NCBI RefSeq assembly: GCF_023065955.2
Contig: NW_026623008.1
Location: 24,145,001-24,209,000, forward strand
Source of the DNA: Ursus arctos
Taxonomy: Eukaryota; Chordata; Mammalia; Carnivora; Ursidae
DNA length: 64,000 bases
Reading direction: 5' to 3'
In this document: positions 22,241 through 33,654 of the stretch, one piece after another
Position numbering within the stretch: position 1 is the stretch's first letter
How the letters are laid out: every line of letters begins with the position of its first letter
The notes under the pieces: generated by a model
Databases searched by the model: none
What the model saw: the letters and a program-made list of their open reading frames with translations, nothing else
What the model was told of the DNA's origin: nothing
Translations under genes and position numbers: made by a program

Positions 22241-24543
22241 GAGGGTTACAATCCATCCTGCCCACGAGCTTCCCAGCTTTTGTCCTACGCACACCTCATG
22301 CGGTGCCCCTGCTATGAACCCCACACTGGCTCCCGGTGTCCTGTAAGAGAGCATTAAGGCCCTTCAGAACCAAGCCCCAGCTTAACCCTTTCCAGCCCCA
22401 CTGCCCCCTCGCACCAGAGACCCAGTCCCTCGGGACCCTTTGCCTTTCCAGGAACAGTCACCGCTTGCATGCTTAAGTGACTGCTGTTGCTGTATTTTCT
22501 GCCTAGTGTGCCCTTTGCGAACCTAGCAAATTCATAGACCCAATCTGATTGCAATAATGCAGTGGAGGGTGGAGACCGTCCAGAAACGCCCTTTAGCAAA
22601 GGTCACAAAGTTGGAAGCGTGCAGGGATCAAGCAGAAGAAATAAGGCCATTGGGTGAGGGCATAAGAAAACCCTGTCTTAAAGGGCAGGGACCCTGCTCT
22701 CCATTCAGGCCACCATGCTCCTTGGGGGGAATGTCAGATGATGCCAGATATTATGAGTTGACAAGAAAAGGCACAAATCCAGATTTTCATGTGTAATCTC
22801 TCAATTTTTAAATGTTGATTTGATTTTTTTAAAAACATCCCTGCGGACCAGATCCCTAGATCCTCAGCGCGTGACCTCCTGTCCTAGGGAAGAGAATGTC
22901 TTTCTTTGGAAAAATACTTTGAAAAGCTGTTGAAGGTGAAGGTTTGCTCTTGAAGCTCTGAGGGGCAGCTGCTGTGGAGGCAACAAGGAAGCAGACTAGG
23001 ATTTGAATTTGTTCCTATAACGACACGGGGTGTTTTAAGCTACCAAGCGCTCAAGAGAATCTACCAGAAAACTGGAGGACTGGGTTTGGGAAATGGGCAG
23101 GAAACCGAGGGTGGGGAGTATGGGGGAGGCGTGTTGGCAGCCAGCCAGCCAGCCAGAATCACCCACCCACCAGCATCAACTACCAGGAATGATAGCAAAT
23201 ATTTCCTCCCATCCTTGTGGGGGCTTCCTGAAGGCCGAGGAGCGCCCTGTAGAGCTTTACTTATGGGGTGGGGTCGGTGGGTGAGGGGGAGATAGGAGGG
23301 GAAGCCAACTACCGCCACCCAGCCCCTCACCCCCAACCTCTAAGGCTTCACACAGCGGGCTCATGCCTGGAATGGAAATTGGAGAGCTCCTTAGGTAGAA
23401 AGAATTGGAGACAATAGCCAAACTATGGCAACCGTCCCAAGGCTAAGGGGCTGGGGACAATGGGGAGGGAAGCAGAAGAGCAGGCTGAGGCCATCTTGGG
23501 AACCAGGTTACGTTTAGTTCACCCTGAGGTTTTTTTGTAGCTATGATGTGATCCCCTTCCCTGTCTCCCATCCCTGGAAACCGTAAATAAAAGTCTCAGA
23601 TACTCACTAAGGCTACCTTGACTGGGGTGTTTGTGGAACTAGTGGAAGGGGCCAAGTTTTACATGGATTTTTGTGTAGCGTTGACCAAAGACAGTACAGG
23701 TCGAAGCCCGAGCTGGATCGGAGAAATCAAATCACCCGGGGATTTGCAGTCATCTTGGAGAGGGTTTTGCTGTAGGTACTTGGGCTCATCCTGTGAAGAT
23801 GTCAGGGGGTCAGGAGGCCCCTGGCTGACATCTAGGTGACAATAACGAAGAGCCAGCTACTTGTGCCAGACGCTATGCCACATAAATACATTATCTCTGT
23901 TTTCCCTGCAGTGATTGACTGAGAGCGTGACACTGTCTCCTATGAGACTATCATCTTAGTTCCCATTTTACAGATGAAGAAATTAAGGCCCAGAGAAGTG
24001 AAGGAACTTGACCAAAGCCGTAGAGATAGAAAAAGTGAACTGGACCTGCGTGCCAGCCGATCGCCCCCCTGCAAAAGAAATTGTTTACATGTCTGCACTT
24101 ACCATGCACACAGTGGGTGCTGGTATATGTTACATCAATTCCTCGAAGGAAGCCCAAAAGCAGTGCCCTCAAGTCTCAGATCTCTGTGCCCTTGGGCAAG
24201 TCATACACCCTCTCTAGGCCCAGGTTCCATCTGTGGAATGGGAATTATAATATAGACCTCAGAACTCTGGTGGGATTTCCATGAGACCAAGTCATAGAAT
24301 TTCTGTAACTTGCCATACAATCAGCAGCTGTTGGTGCTGCGAAAGATGATGATGACGGTGGGGACTGAGGAAGGAGCAGGGAAGGAAACCAGGATCTGGA
24401 AATACCAGCACTGTATCAACTCAGACGGGAAATTCTCAGGAGGCCCCACCAGTTTGCAGTTTCTAAGACTACCGTGTCTTTATTCGTTCGTCATTGCTGG
24501 AACACCAACTATGTGCCAGTGCTCGATCTCATTTCATTAAAAA
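22241..24543. other. Intergenic stretch
   Basis: A reverse MIR lies at about 23850-24060 (CCCATTTTACAGATGAAGAA, GAGAAGTGAAGGAACTTGAC). The rest is unique sequence with no gene I can support. Confidence 0.55.
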
Positions 24544-24553
24544 CTCTGTTTCA

Positions 24554-25573
24554 GTGTGCTCCCGGCTCCGGTGGCCATCCTGAGGACCAGGCCATCTTCC
24601 CCGCAGACACGGGCCGTGTGCGAGTCCAGGGAGCTGCTCCTGGTGTGGCCTGCTCCTGTCTACTGGCCTGGCTGCACGGTGTGTGCCATCGGGGCTCCCA
24701 GGGCCTCTGAGTCTGAGTCTTTCATGCAGCAGATGTACCAACCCTTCCTCACCATCTGTGATGGTACCGAGCCTGCAGCACCTACCGCACCATCCACAGG
24801 ACTGCCTACCGCCACAGCCCCGGGCCGGCCTCCCCCAGGCTTCGCTCCGCCAGCTGCCCAGGCTGGAAGAGGACCAGCAGGCTCCCCAGGGCCTGTGGAG
24901 CAGCAATACGCCAGCCACCATGCCAGAATGGAGGGAGCTCTGTCCAGCCAGGCCGCTGTCACCACCCTGCAGGATGGTGGACGAATGCCGTGCTGGAGGG
25001 GGGGACCTGTCCCCCGCACTGCGTCAACACCACGGGTTCCAGGGTCGGGAAGGACACAGCCCATCCGCAGACGCTGTGCTCTGCCTGCCCAAGTAAAGGA
25101 CTCCCAGGGTAGCCCCAAACCCCATGACAGGAACGGACGGTGCGGTAGAAGAGGTGGTGCAGAGGCTTCAGTCAAGACCGGATGTGCTGGAGCAGAAGCC
25201 GCAGCGGGTGCCGGCCCCACTGCACAGTCGGGCCTCGAGGGGCCCGGAGCGCAGGCTGCCTGACCCCAGCAGCCTCCTGGCTGGCTCCTTCCAGCAGCTG
25301 GACTGCATCGACTCTCTGGGAGAGTAGATCTCCTTCCTAGGGGAGCAGCTGGGGTTGTGTTCCTGCGAGAAGGAGCCGTGACAGGCCTGGCCCAGGTCCC
25401 TGGCTCTGGCTACTGAGAGCCCGTGCCCATTGTGCTGGCTGGCACCGCTGCACCCCCACCAGTGGGCCTATGGCTGGGGGAAGGGACGAGAGTCCTGCTC
25501 GCTGGGCAGCGTGTTGGGGGACACCTCTGATCTGTGTCAGAATAAAATGAGGGTTCAGGGTGGGGGAAAAAAG
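24554..25573 (+). pseudogene. EGFL7 processed retropseudogene
   Basis: This is an intronless, decayed copy of the EGFL7 mRNA (EGF-like domain 7, a secreted endothelial factor). It begins in a remnant of the leader. The EMI-type part (SESFMQQMYQPFLTICDG) is in one frame. A one-base loss moves the next part (CSTYRTIHRTAYRHSPGP, then CPGWKRT, ACGAA and PPCQNGG) to a second frame. A third frame carries REGHSPSADAVLCLPK and the C-terminal coiled coil (VVQRLQS to FQQLDCIDSLGE), followed by an ISFLGEQLG remnant after a stop. Premature stops are at 25094-25096 and 25325-25327, and the ancestral stop is at 25379-25381. AATAAA is at 25541-25546, with residual A's at 25567-25572. CTCTGTTTCA is repeated at 24544-24553 and 25574-25583, next to an L1-type TTAAAA target. 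The 235-codon open frame inside it is an artefact. Confidence 0.95.
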
Positions 25574-25583
25574 CTCTGTTTCA

Positions 25584-26373
25584 TAATGAACAGATACTCA
25601 ATGAGTTTCATTTTACAAGTGAGAAAATGAGGTTAGAGAGATGATGCGACTTCCCCAAAGAGAACATAGCTGGAAAGTGGCAGAGGCAGAATTTGAACTT
25701 GGATCTGGCTAGCTCCAAAACCTTGTTCTTTCTGCTTTCTAGTCAGTCTTTCATCCGTTCACCAGAACGTTTATCAAGCATTGACCAAGTGCCAGGCTTT
25801 CTGCAGGGACAGTGGGTACAAGACCCAGACAGTCTGAAAGAAGTTTCCAGGTCAAGCTGGGGAGGCAGACAGCTCAGTGGACACTCACAATTCAGCATGA
25901 CAAGCTCTCTGCCAGGGGCCGGGGGGGGGGGGGGCGGGAAGCGTGGTGATAGAAGAGGGGCTGTTGCCTTAGACTCGCCTTTCTCTTTGGCCCGTGGACC
26001 CCTGAGGCACATCTCAAACTTGTCAAGTGGTCTCCAAGTCCCCTGCTCTAAAGAGAGGAGGAGACACACCTTTATCCCTCCTTTCTGAGTAGAGGGGATT
26101 GTTGCAGTGGAACAGACAATAATCAATAATCCTCTCCAAAAGAAATCCCTTCCAGCCAGCCTCTCCTCTGTCTCTGTGTCTCTATCTGTGTCTATCTAAC
26201 ACACACACACTCCATGATGACAAGAGGTGGGTGATGGGTTAATGAGGGTAGAACCAGTTTCTCCATGCTTCGGCATGCCCTGCCTGGGTGGCCCTTGGCA
26301 TTTGTTCCTGTCCTCTAGAGGCAAAATGACAGGACGCTTGCATTTAACACCCTGGGACACATGCATTAAAAAG
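25584..26373. other. Intergenic stretch
   Basis: A reverse MIR/L2 remnant spans about 25600-25830 and a G14 homopolymer lies at 25921-25934. I see nothing else. Confidence 0.6.
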
Positions 26374-26385
26374 AAATCAGGAAGG

Positions 26386-26511
26386 GGCACCTGGGTGGCT
26401 CCGTCGGTTAAGCATCCAACTCGATTTCAGCTCAGGTCTTGATCTCAGGGTCATGAGTTCAAGCCCCGAGATGGGCTCCACGCTGGGGAGCCTACTTTAA
26501 AAAAAAAAAAA
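26386..26511 (+). mobile_element. CAN-SINE, short type
   Basis: Head GGGCACCTGGGTGGCTCCG, body to GGGGAGCCTACTTT, then poly(A). The duplication AAATCAGGAAGG is at about 26374-26385 and 26512-26523. Confidence 0.93.
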
Positions 26512-26633
26512 AAATCAGGAAGGAAAATCACCCAACCATCAATAGTAATTATCTCTGGGTAAAGTAACATGTAATCTCTATTTTCTTCTTTTTACTTAAT
26601 TTTTTTCTTTTCTTTTTTTTCTTTTTTTACAGG

Positions 26634-26830
26634 GCAACTGGATGGCTCAGTTGGTTGAGTGTCCCACTCTTGATGTCCACTCAGGTCATGATCTCAGGGT
26701 CGTGGGATCAAGCCCGCTGTCGGGTTCTGTGCTCAGCACAGTCTGCTTGTCCCTCTCCCTCTGCTCCTCCCCCAGCTTGTGCTCTCTCTCTTTCTCAAAT
26801 AAATAAATAAATACATAAAATCTTAATTTT
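26634..26830 (+). mobile_element. CAN-SINE
   Basis: Diverged head GGCAACTGGATGGCTCAG, a CT-rich body and AAATAAATAAATAAATAC tail. The flanks are T-rich, so no duplication can be assigned. Older than its neighbours by divergence. Confidence 0.85.
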
Positions 26831-27059
26831 TTTTTACCATGGACTTACTATTTTTGTAATCAGTAAAAATATAAATGAAATCATCTTCTATTTTAACAAT
26901 TATGTGTGGCCTCTCACATAATTAGGTGTGGGAGGGGGTCTATTAGAAGCAACCTCACAAGAGGCTTTGCCCTGAGCGCAGCTGGAACTGGACAGGAGGA
27001 CATCACAGAGGGGAGAGGAGAGGAAGTGAGAGGTCATCGAGGATTAAAAACAAGAGCCA

Positions 27060-27190
27060 CTGTTCCTGAGAGTTTGCTGTGAGCCTCGGTTCTTCCCAGC
27101 CCTTGATGTGCATATCTCATTTAACCCTCAAAGCCAGATTAGGAGATAAACTATTATTTCACAGCTGAGGAAACCAAGGATCCATTTTAT
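27060..27190 (-). repeat. MIR SINE
   Basis: Reads GTGCATATCTCATTTAACCC, then CACAGCTGAGGAAACCAAGG, which is the reverse of the MIR 3' half. Confidence 0.55.
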
Positions 27191-27236
27191 AGAACCCTCC
27201 CAGTGGCACAGAGCTTCTGTATTCCCAGCTCTTCAC

Positions 27237-27239
27237 ACA

Positions 27240-27284
<45 letters not shown>
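27237..27284. repeat. (CA)n microsatellite
   Basis: About 22 CA units, almost perfect. A likely length polymorphism. Confidence 0.95.
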
Positions 27285-27289
<5 letters not shown>

Positions 27290-27756
27290 CTGTGCAGAGA
27301 AGCAGGTGAAGTGAAGATCATCGTCCCATTTTCCAGGCGAGAAAATCAAGGCCAGAGAGGGGACTTGCTCAGTGTAGTCAGCTGAGAAGTGGGGGCACTC
27401 CTTCTAGAATCCAGGCCTCCTTTCTCTTTTCTGGCAGTCCTCCTCCTTCTGCTACCTTCTGCCAATTGCGGAGGCTTCCTTCTGGAAACAAATGACTCAA
27501 GGTAAATTGCTGACTGGACTTCCCCTTTCGGAAAACACAGGAAGTCTGTGTTGTTTGTAATTGTGGGAGAACAATTTCGGGTTTGTTGCAAAGTGGGTGG
27601 GGCCACATAGAGGATAGGGTCCTGCAGGGGCAGGGCTCCCTGCAGCCTGGGCTGGCTAGAGATGCCCCCATTTTTCCCAAGGGTCATGTGAGTGTGTCTG
27701 CCAGAGTTGCCTGAAGCTCCATCCCAAAAAGCTGAGTTAACTATTATGGAATTTAG

Positions 27757-27950
27757 GGGCGCCTGGGTGGTGCAGTCGTTAAGCGTCTGCCTTTGGCTCA
27801 GGGCGTGATCCTGGCGTTCTGGGATTGAGTCCCACATCAGGCTCCCCCGCTAGGAGCCTGCTTCTTCCTCTCCCACTCCCCCTGCTTGTGTTCCCTCTCT
27901 CGCTGGCTGTCTCTCTCTGTCAAATAAATAAATAAAATCTTTAAAAAAAA
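27757..27950 (+). mobile_element. CAN-SINE, young full-length copy
   Basis: Head GGGCGCCTGGGTGGTGCAG, the CT-rich body typical of arctoid carnivores, AAATAAATAAATAAAATC and poly(A). The 18-bp duplication AACTATTATGGAATTTAG is identical at 27739-27756 and 27951-27968, pointing to recent insertion. Confidence 0.97.
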
Positions 27951-27996
27951 AACTATTATGGAATTTAGAAAAATGAGCCCAGGAGGAGGGGGGCTC

Positions 27997-27997
<1 letters not shown>

Positions 27998-28039
<42 letters not shown>

Positions 28040-28055
28040 GTGATGATGATGATAG
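27998..28055. repeat. Compound (AAT)n-(GAT)n microsatellite
   Basis: About 14 AAT units pass into about five GAT/GGT units. One frame translates as poly-Asn then poly-Asp, which is not a real protein. Confidence 0.95.
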
Positions 28056-28959
28056 CTCACGTTTATGGTACATTAACCTTTGCACCAGGCACTCTTCTAA
28101 GTGGCTGACACACACGAATTCATTTGAGCCTCATAACAGCCCTAGAAAGAAGATTCTATAGCTTTGGAGCCAAAAAAAATTGGATTCAAATCACAGCCAT
28201 GCTGCGTCCCAGTTGTGGGACCTTGGGGAATGTCTTCATATTCATTCGACAAACAGTTTTGAGCACCTACACTCCCCACACTATGTGCCACATACCGTTC
28301 AGCGAACAGAACAAGGATCCCTGCTCTCCTAGCGCTCAGATCCTACAAGGGGAAGCAGACAAACTCTAACCACAGTAGGTTTTGTTAGAAGGTATAAGGC
28401 TAAGCTGGGTAAGGATAAGGAGTGCTGAGGGGTGTAGGGGTGAAGGGGGGATCCAAGCTTAAACAGTGGTGTCAGGGAAAGCCTCACCAAGAAGGCGATA
28501 TTGATGAAAGCCCTAAGGAGTTGAGGGAGTTAGCCACGGAGATAACCGGGGAAGTCGTTGCCAAGCAGGAGCCGGGGCAGAGGCCAGTATGGCTGGAACA
28601 GAAGGGGCCAGGGAGAGCGTCCTCATACCCCCAACAACACTCCAGTCGTTCTTTCTCATACCATGCTGTCGGCGTCCTTCGCCTCTCTTCTCATATTTGT
28701 GATTGTTTTACTTACTTGGGTGCTTGCCTATTTCTTGTTTGTTTCCTCACAGCGCTAGGCTCCTTATAAACAGAAGTCATGTTAGTCTTGTTCAGTGCTC
28801 ATCACAGAGGACCTAGGAAGCGCTTAGTACTAGTGGAATTAATGGATTAAATCCATTCATCCATCCATCTAGTCATATTTAGGATAGAAGCTTCCCATCA
28901 CGTATGACACTATTTCTCAGGGCACCTCATTTGGAGTCCCAGTTCAGAGTATCAGGAAC

Positions 28960-29160
28960 AGAGGTCGTAGTTAAGAACATAGGCTCTGGAGCCAGACTGC
29001 ATGGATGGTCCAGGTTTCATTACTTACTAGCTTTTTGATCTCAGGTAAGTTGGGGGGGGGGGAAACCTCTCTGTGCCTCAATTTCCAAACCTGGAAACTG
29101 GCATCATAATACTATCTGTCTCCAAGACTTGTAAGCATTCGAATCCGTGACAGGTGGATA
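28960..29160 (+). repeat. MIR SINE
   Basis: Shows TAGTTAAGAACATAGGCTCT, GGAGCCAGACTGCATGGATG, CTCTGTGCCTCAATTTCC and a 3' half, in MIR order. An internal G11 run is at 29052-29062. Confidence 0.8.
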
Positions 29161-29489
29161 GTGCTTATACATGTATTGGCTATTGGTGTTTTCCCCATGT
29201 AGCTGAGCCACGGGAGCCAGGACTCTAACTTCTTTCGTCCTGTGCCAGATCCCCAAAGGGACCTCCGAAGGCCGAGGGGTGCTCGTAGCGCGTCTGTGGT
29301 GCATGCTGCCATATCCGCGCTGTGTGCTGGCTGCTGGGGTGCTCTAGCCGTCTCTATTGGGTAGCATTCTGGGGAGATTGTTCCTTGCTGGACAGCCTCC
29401 CACAGTGATTCTCTGGCCCTTTTCTGCTAGACAATCTAGAGTGGACTCTTGGTCACAGCTGAGAAAGTTAACTGATGAAGATATCAATA

Positions 29490-29675
29490 CTGAGTACCTA
29501 CTTCTATGCCCTGCACTTTACATTTATTATTTCATTCACTCCTTATACAGACCTGAGAGGTAGTTACTAATAACCCTCTTTTGCAGATGAGAGAACCAAC
29601 TCAGAGAGGTGAAGTGACTTGACTAAGGTCGCATAGCCAATGAGTGGCAGAGCCAGGGCTCGAGCTCACGTGTGG
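29490..29675 (-). repeat. MIR SINE
   Basis: Reverse copy: GAGTACCTACTTCTATGCCC, CTTTTGCAGATGAGAGAACC, AACTCAGAGAGGTGAAGTGA, GGTCGCATAGCCAATGAGTG. Confidence 0.75.
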
Positions 29676-30069
29676 CTCCCCATTGCTCTCTGTCCGCATT
29701 GCTCTGGCAGGATTTTCCCCTCCAGCACTTGCTGCTGTCTGGGAAGACAGCCCACAGCTCAGCTCTGCCTAGACAGAAGAAATCATGGGAGTCTCTCCCT
29801 AAGCCAGAAAGATTGACAGGTCTGGGCTGCCTGGGAGGAGCTCCGGCATCGGGAGGGGAACTGACTGTTCCTTGCCTGGGTCAGTATTTCAACAGGAGAA
29901 GCCCTCCTCCCTGTAAGCCAGAGACATTTTCACTCTGAGGTCTGAGCCCGACTGTCACTGGGTGGCCTGATTCCTGTGGAAATGTGGAGATGGGAAACAT
30001 CTGGGGCTGCTGCGGTTGCCAGGCAACACCCAGCTCCTCACTCACTTGACAGAGTCAAGGAGGCTGCCT

Positions 30070-30190
30070 GGATGCTGTCAGAGATTGGATCTGGTGCCCA
30101 GAGACCTTGATTCTGGTTCCAATTTGCAATGTGGTCTTGGGCAAGTCCCTGAACCTTTCTGGGACTCAGTTTCCCACCCCTTGTTTAAAG
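30070..30190 (+). repeat. MIR SINE fragment
   Basis: Central MIR motifs GACCTTGATTCTGGTTCCAA, TGTGGTCTTGGGCAAGTCCC and TGGGACTCAGTTTCCCACCC. Confidence 0.65.
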
Positions 30191-30714
30191 AGCGGTCAGA
30201 CCGTGTAAGCCACAAGATGAGTAGACACTAGATAGTTGGAATCAGAGTGATGGTAGGGCAGGGCCAGAGTCTCAGGGGCTGGTCATGGGTGAGAGCAGAC
30301 TCGGTTTTCCTTCTGTCTGTCTTGCACTAGCCTATCCTGGCCCTGGTTACCAGCTAAGGGCAAGGGACATTGCCTTTCTCACCCCAAGCTAATTCAGGCC
30401 ACCCAGGCTCCATGCCAGGTCCAGTCTTGCAGCTCAGTCTGGGAACCATCTTTGGACCCACAAGGTCGGCAGCTACCTCCTACCTGGCATGGGGGGGTTT
30501 CCTGAGCTCCTGCCCAAAAGGAAGTTATCCAGCTCTGGGTGTTTCCCTGAATACCTGTCAGAGGACCTTCTGATGCTGTTTGCAGAGATTGCACTGATGG
30601 TAAGCCCTGGGTGGTGTGTTGTGCAGGCATCAGCAGAGTTAACACGTCCCATTTCACACCCACTACAAAAAATGACAGGGGTTGCCATTTGCTGGGCTCG
30701 GCCCAGCAACACGT

Positions 30715-30880
30715 GCTTTGTGTCCGTGATCTCATTTAATCCTCATACAATCCAGAGGGATGGGAACACAGGCCCGTGTTTTACAGATGAAGAAATGGAG
30801 CTTCTTCAGAGAGGTGAAATGACTTGCCCAAGGTCCCAGGCCATGACGGAGTCAGGACTCACACTCAGAGCTGGTGCCAC
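30715..30880 (-). repeat. MIR SINE
   Basis: Reverse copy: TGATCTCATTTAATCCTCAT, TTTTACAGATGAAGAAATGG, GAGAGGTGAAATGACTTGCC, AAGGTCCCAGGCCATGACGG. Confidence 0.75.
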
Positions 30881-32239
30881 AGTCTGGGGGTTCAAACCAC
30901 TATAGGGTGCTATTCATGCACGGTCCCAGAGGGACTGTGTCAGAGCTGGAAGGGCTCAATCTGCCCCCAGTCCCCACTTCACAGATGGAAAAATCAAGGC
31001 CCAGAGAGAAGTGACTGGCTCCAGGTCACCATAGCTTGCCAGCGTCAGAGCTGATTCTAGGACCACTTCCAATAAGCCTCACCACAACCTTCCAGAAAAC
31101 AGAACGTGCCCCAGCATGAACAAGAAATCCTGTCTTAAGAAATCTCCAGTATTTCCTAGGAAGTGCAACAGTGCCTAGGGTTTGCAGACAGAGATGTCCT
31201 AGAGGTCTCAGAGCTGGGGCTGGAGTCCCAGTCCTCTTCTAGGCAGCAAGGGGGCTGTGGGTGTCACTCTCTGGGGCCTACAGAGAAGGCATCATCTCTA
31301 ACCATTTGTGTAGGCCGTTTGTGTGCCCAGAATATTCTACTTCTCAGCTGCTCTGGCTGATTAATGCCCACCTGTCCTTCAGGTGTTGGTTCAATGTAAC
31401 TTCCTCTGGGAAGGCCTCTGCGAGCGCCGTGGTCCCCCCAACCATGGAGTCTCATGAGTCCAGCTCTTTTCCATAATAGCACTGACCACGGCGTGCCCTG
31501 TGGACTCATGGCAGAGGCACGTTTAACGAACACCAACTTCAGAACTCACCTGCCAACCGCGGACTGCAGGTGCACCTCCAGAATTTGCTAACATCCTTAC
31601 AAAAGCCAGCGAATCTTTTAACACTCGCAAAGATAATGATTGCTTAATATAAAAACAGATCAGATCACCCCTGCAGCTGCCGGGAGCACCCCCGAATTCC
31701 CTGCTCGATCGCAATTCATCTCTAAAGATAGGGTCTATTTCTTAAGGTCAGAGCGGCGTTAATGTCCCAATATCTCAAGACAGCTTTTCCTTTGGTCACC
31801 TCCTTCAGCCCAGGCCTCAGACCCAAGCATGCACAAGATTTATTGTGCATTACCGGTAATTTAAGGACTTTCAAATGCAGTTTTGAATGATTTGCTCTTT
31901 CTACCTGAGGGCTGCCTTTAGAGGCGAACCTCCGCCAGGCACAACCCTCACCATGTGAGAGAGTATGGAATTTCTGTCCCACCCCCCACCCCTAGACCAG
32001 AAGCCCCATGAGGATCGGTTTGGCTCATCTCTCTGTACCCATATCCAGCACCATGCTGGGCACCAAGTGGGCACCCAGTGTTTGTGGAGGGAATGAATCA
32101 CACTTGCTTACTTATGGAAATAAGACCAGCGTGATCTGCGCGTTCTCACTCCTCAAGGCCGGAAGCCACCTAAACATCTACTGCATACACAAGGCCAGAA
32201 GCCCAGCGAGTGTGAATGTGGGTGGGGCAGATACATTTG

Positions 32240-32735
32240 TGTCAATTTCCTATTGCTTCTGTAACAAATTACCATAAATCTAGTGGCTTAAAGCAATGCC
32301 AGTTCTATCGTCTTCACAGTTGGAGGTCAGAAGTCCAACATGGGTCTTACTGGGGCGAAAATCAAGGTGTTGGCGGGGCCTGCATTTCTTCTGGAGACTC
32401 AGTGGAAGAATCCGTTTCCTTGCCTTTTTAGCTTCGAGAGCTGCATTCCTTGGCTTGCGGCCCTTCCTCCGTCATCAAAGCCAGCATCACAGCATCCTGA
32501 GATTTCTCTCTCGGTGCTTCTGCCTTCACGAAACACATTGCCTTCTCTCTTAGAAGCACCCTGTGATTACATCGGCCCCACCCTGATAATCCAGGATGGT
32601 CTTCCCCCTTTTTAAGATCCTTAATTTATTCACATCTGCAAAATCACTTTGCTCTATCAGGTTATGTTCACAGGTTCTGGGGGTTAGGACCCGATATCTT
32701 TGGGTGGCCATTGTTCAGCCTACCTTGCTCCATTG
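32240..32735 (-). repeat. Ancient LTR remnant (ERVL-MaLR-like, family uncertain)
   Basis: The stretch runs from TTTCCTATTGCTTCTGTAAC and AGTGGCTTAAAGCAATGCC through GATAATCCAGGATGGTCTTC to TTTGGGTGGCCATTGTTCAG. On the minus strand it has the layout of an old mammalian solo LTR. No internal retroviral genes are present. The family name is not certain. Confidence 0.55.
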
Positions 32736-32991
32736 AGCGAGACACTCAATACATGTTTGGCGAATTGCATCATAAGAAAGAGAAGAACTACCGCCCTGGC
32801 AGAGAGCCCAGAGCAGGAGAACCTGGGGCTGCAAGAACTGAGAAATTCTGGGCGTGGTATAACCCAGAGCCCCTCCAACGTGGCATCATCCCCACCTGCC
32901 CCTGGGCATCGCTGTTGCTCTGTCCCTGGAACACTGGTGACTCCTGACCCCCCGCCTCTTCCAGGCATCAAACTTTTGGTTCATGTTTTCT

Positions 32992-33191
32992 TTTTTTTTT
33001 TTTAAAGATTTTATTTATTTATTTAACAGAGATAGAGACAGCCAGCGAGAGAGGGAACACAGCAGGGGGAATGGGAGAGGAAGAAGCAGGCTCATAGTGG
33101 AGGAGCCTGATGTGGGGCTCGATCCCATAACTCTGGGATCACGCCCTGAGCCGAAGGCAGACCCTTAACCGCTGTGCCACCCAGGCGCCCC
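32992..33191 (-). mobile_element. CAN-SINE, young full-length copy
   Basis: Inverted copy ending CACCCAGGCGCCCC at its head. The 15-bp duplication TGGTTCATGTTTTCT is identical at 32977-32991 and 33192-33206. Its body is almost the same as those of the copies at 4541 and 45071, so it belongs to the same young subfamily. Confidence 0.96.
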
Positions 33192-33294
33192 TGGTTCATG
33201 TTTTCTGTCTTGAAGAAACAATTTACAAGTTTGTTCCCATATGATAAAATCTTGATTTCTGTTTATCAATTAATCAAACAGAAGAACAGATTGT

Positions 33295-33480
33295 TTTGAT
33301 TAAGCATGAACTTCGGAGTCTAGAAGACCTGGATTCAAACCTGGGTTCTGCCACTTACTAGCTGTAAACAATACTTTTACCTCGGGGAGGAGCCTCGGAT
33401 ATATGTATTGTTTTGTTTGTTTTTGATCTGTAAAATGGGGATAATAACACAACCTCCATTGTAAGGTAGTTGTGACAAAT
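33295..33480 (+). repeat. MIR SINE
   Basis: Shows GACCTGGATTCAAACCTGGG, TTCTGCCACTTACTAGCTGT and TCTGTAAAATGGGGATAATA in MIR order. Confidence 0.8.
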
Positions 33481-33654
33481 AGAGAAGATAGTGTCAATTG
33501 TGGTTTTCGAAGTGTGGTTCCCAGACCAGCTCCTTTGACATTACATGTCAGTTGGACCCACCCCTGACATATTGAATCAGAGACTCTTGGAATGGGGCCC
33601 AGCAATCTATGTGGCAACAATCCTTCCAGAAGATTCTAGTGTAGCTCAAGCTTG

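Larger units (their letters stand above)
28056..32238. other. Intergenic stretch rich in old repeats
   Basis: Besides the MIR copies listed separately, L2-like pieces lie at about 28650-28850, 31310-31480 and 31990-32110 (GCACCAAGTGGGCACCCAGT, GAGGGAATGAATCA). No gene is supported. Confidence 0.6.

Noticed and set aside
21394..22357. Open frames of 181-260 codons on both strands of the CpG-rich block
   Set aside because: Composition-driven, overlapping on both strands and without recognisable domains. I keep only the possible promoter.
24556..25263. A 235-codon open frame as a novel gene
   Set aside because: It only partly overlaps the EGFL7 reading frame and is out of frame for most of its length. 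It is an accident of the frameshifted retrocopy.
27958..28161. A poly-Asn/poly-Asp open frame
   Set aside because: Translation of an (AAT)n-(GAT)n microsatellite.
32240..32735. An intact endogenous retrovirus
   Set aside because: Only LTR-like sequence is present, old and diverged, with no internal genes. The same holds for the remnant at 47785-48095.
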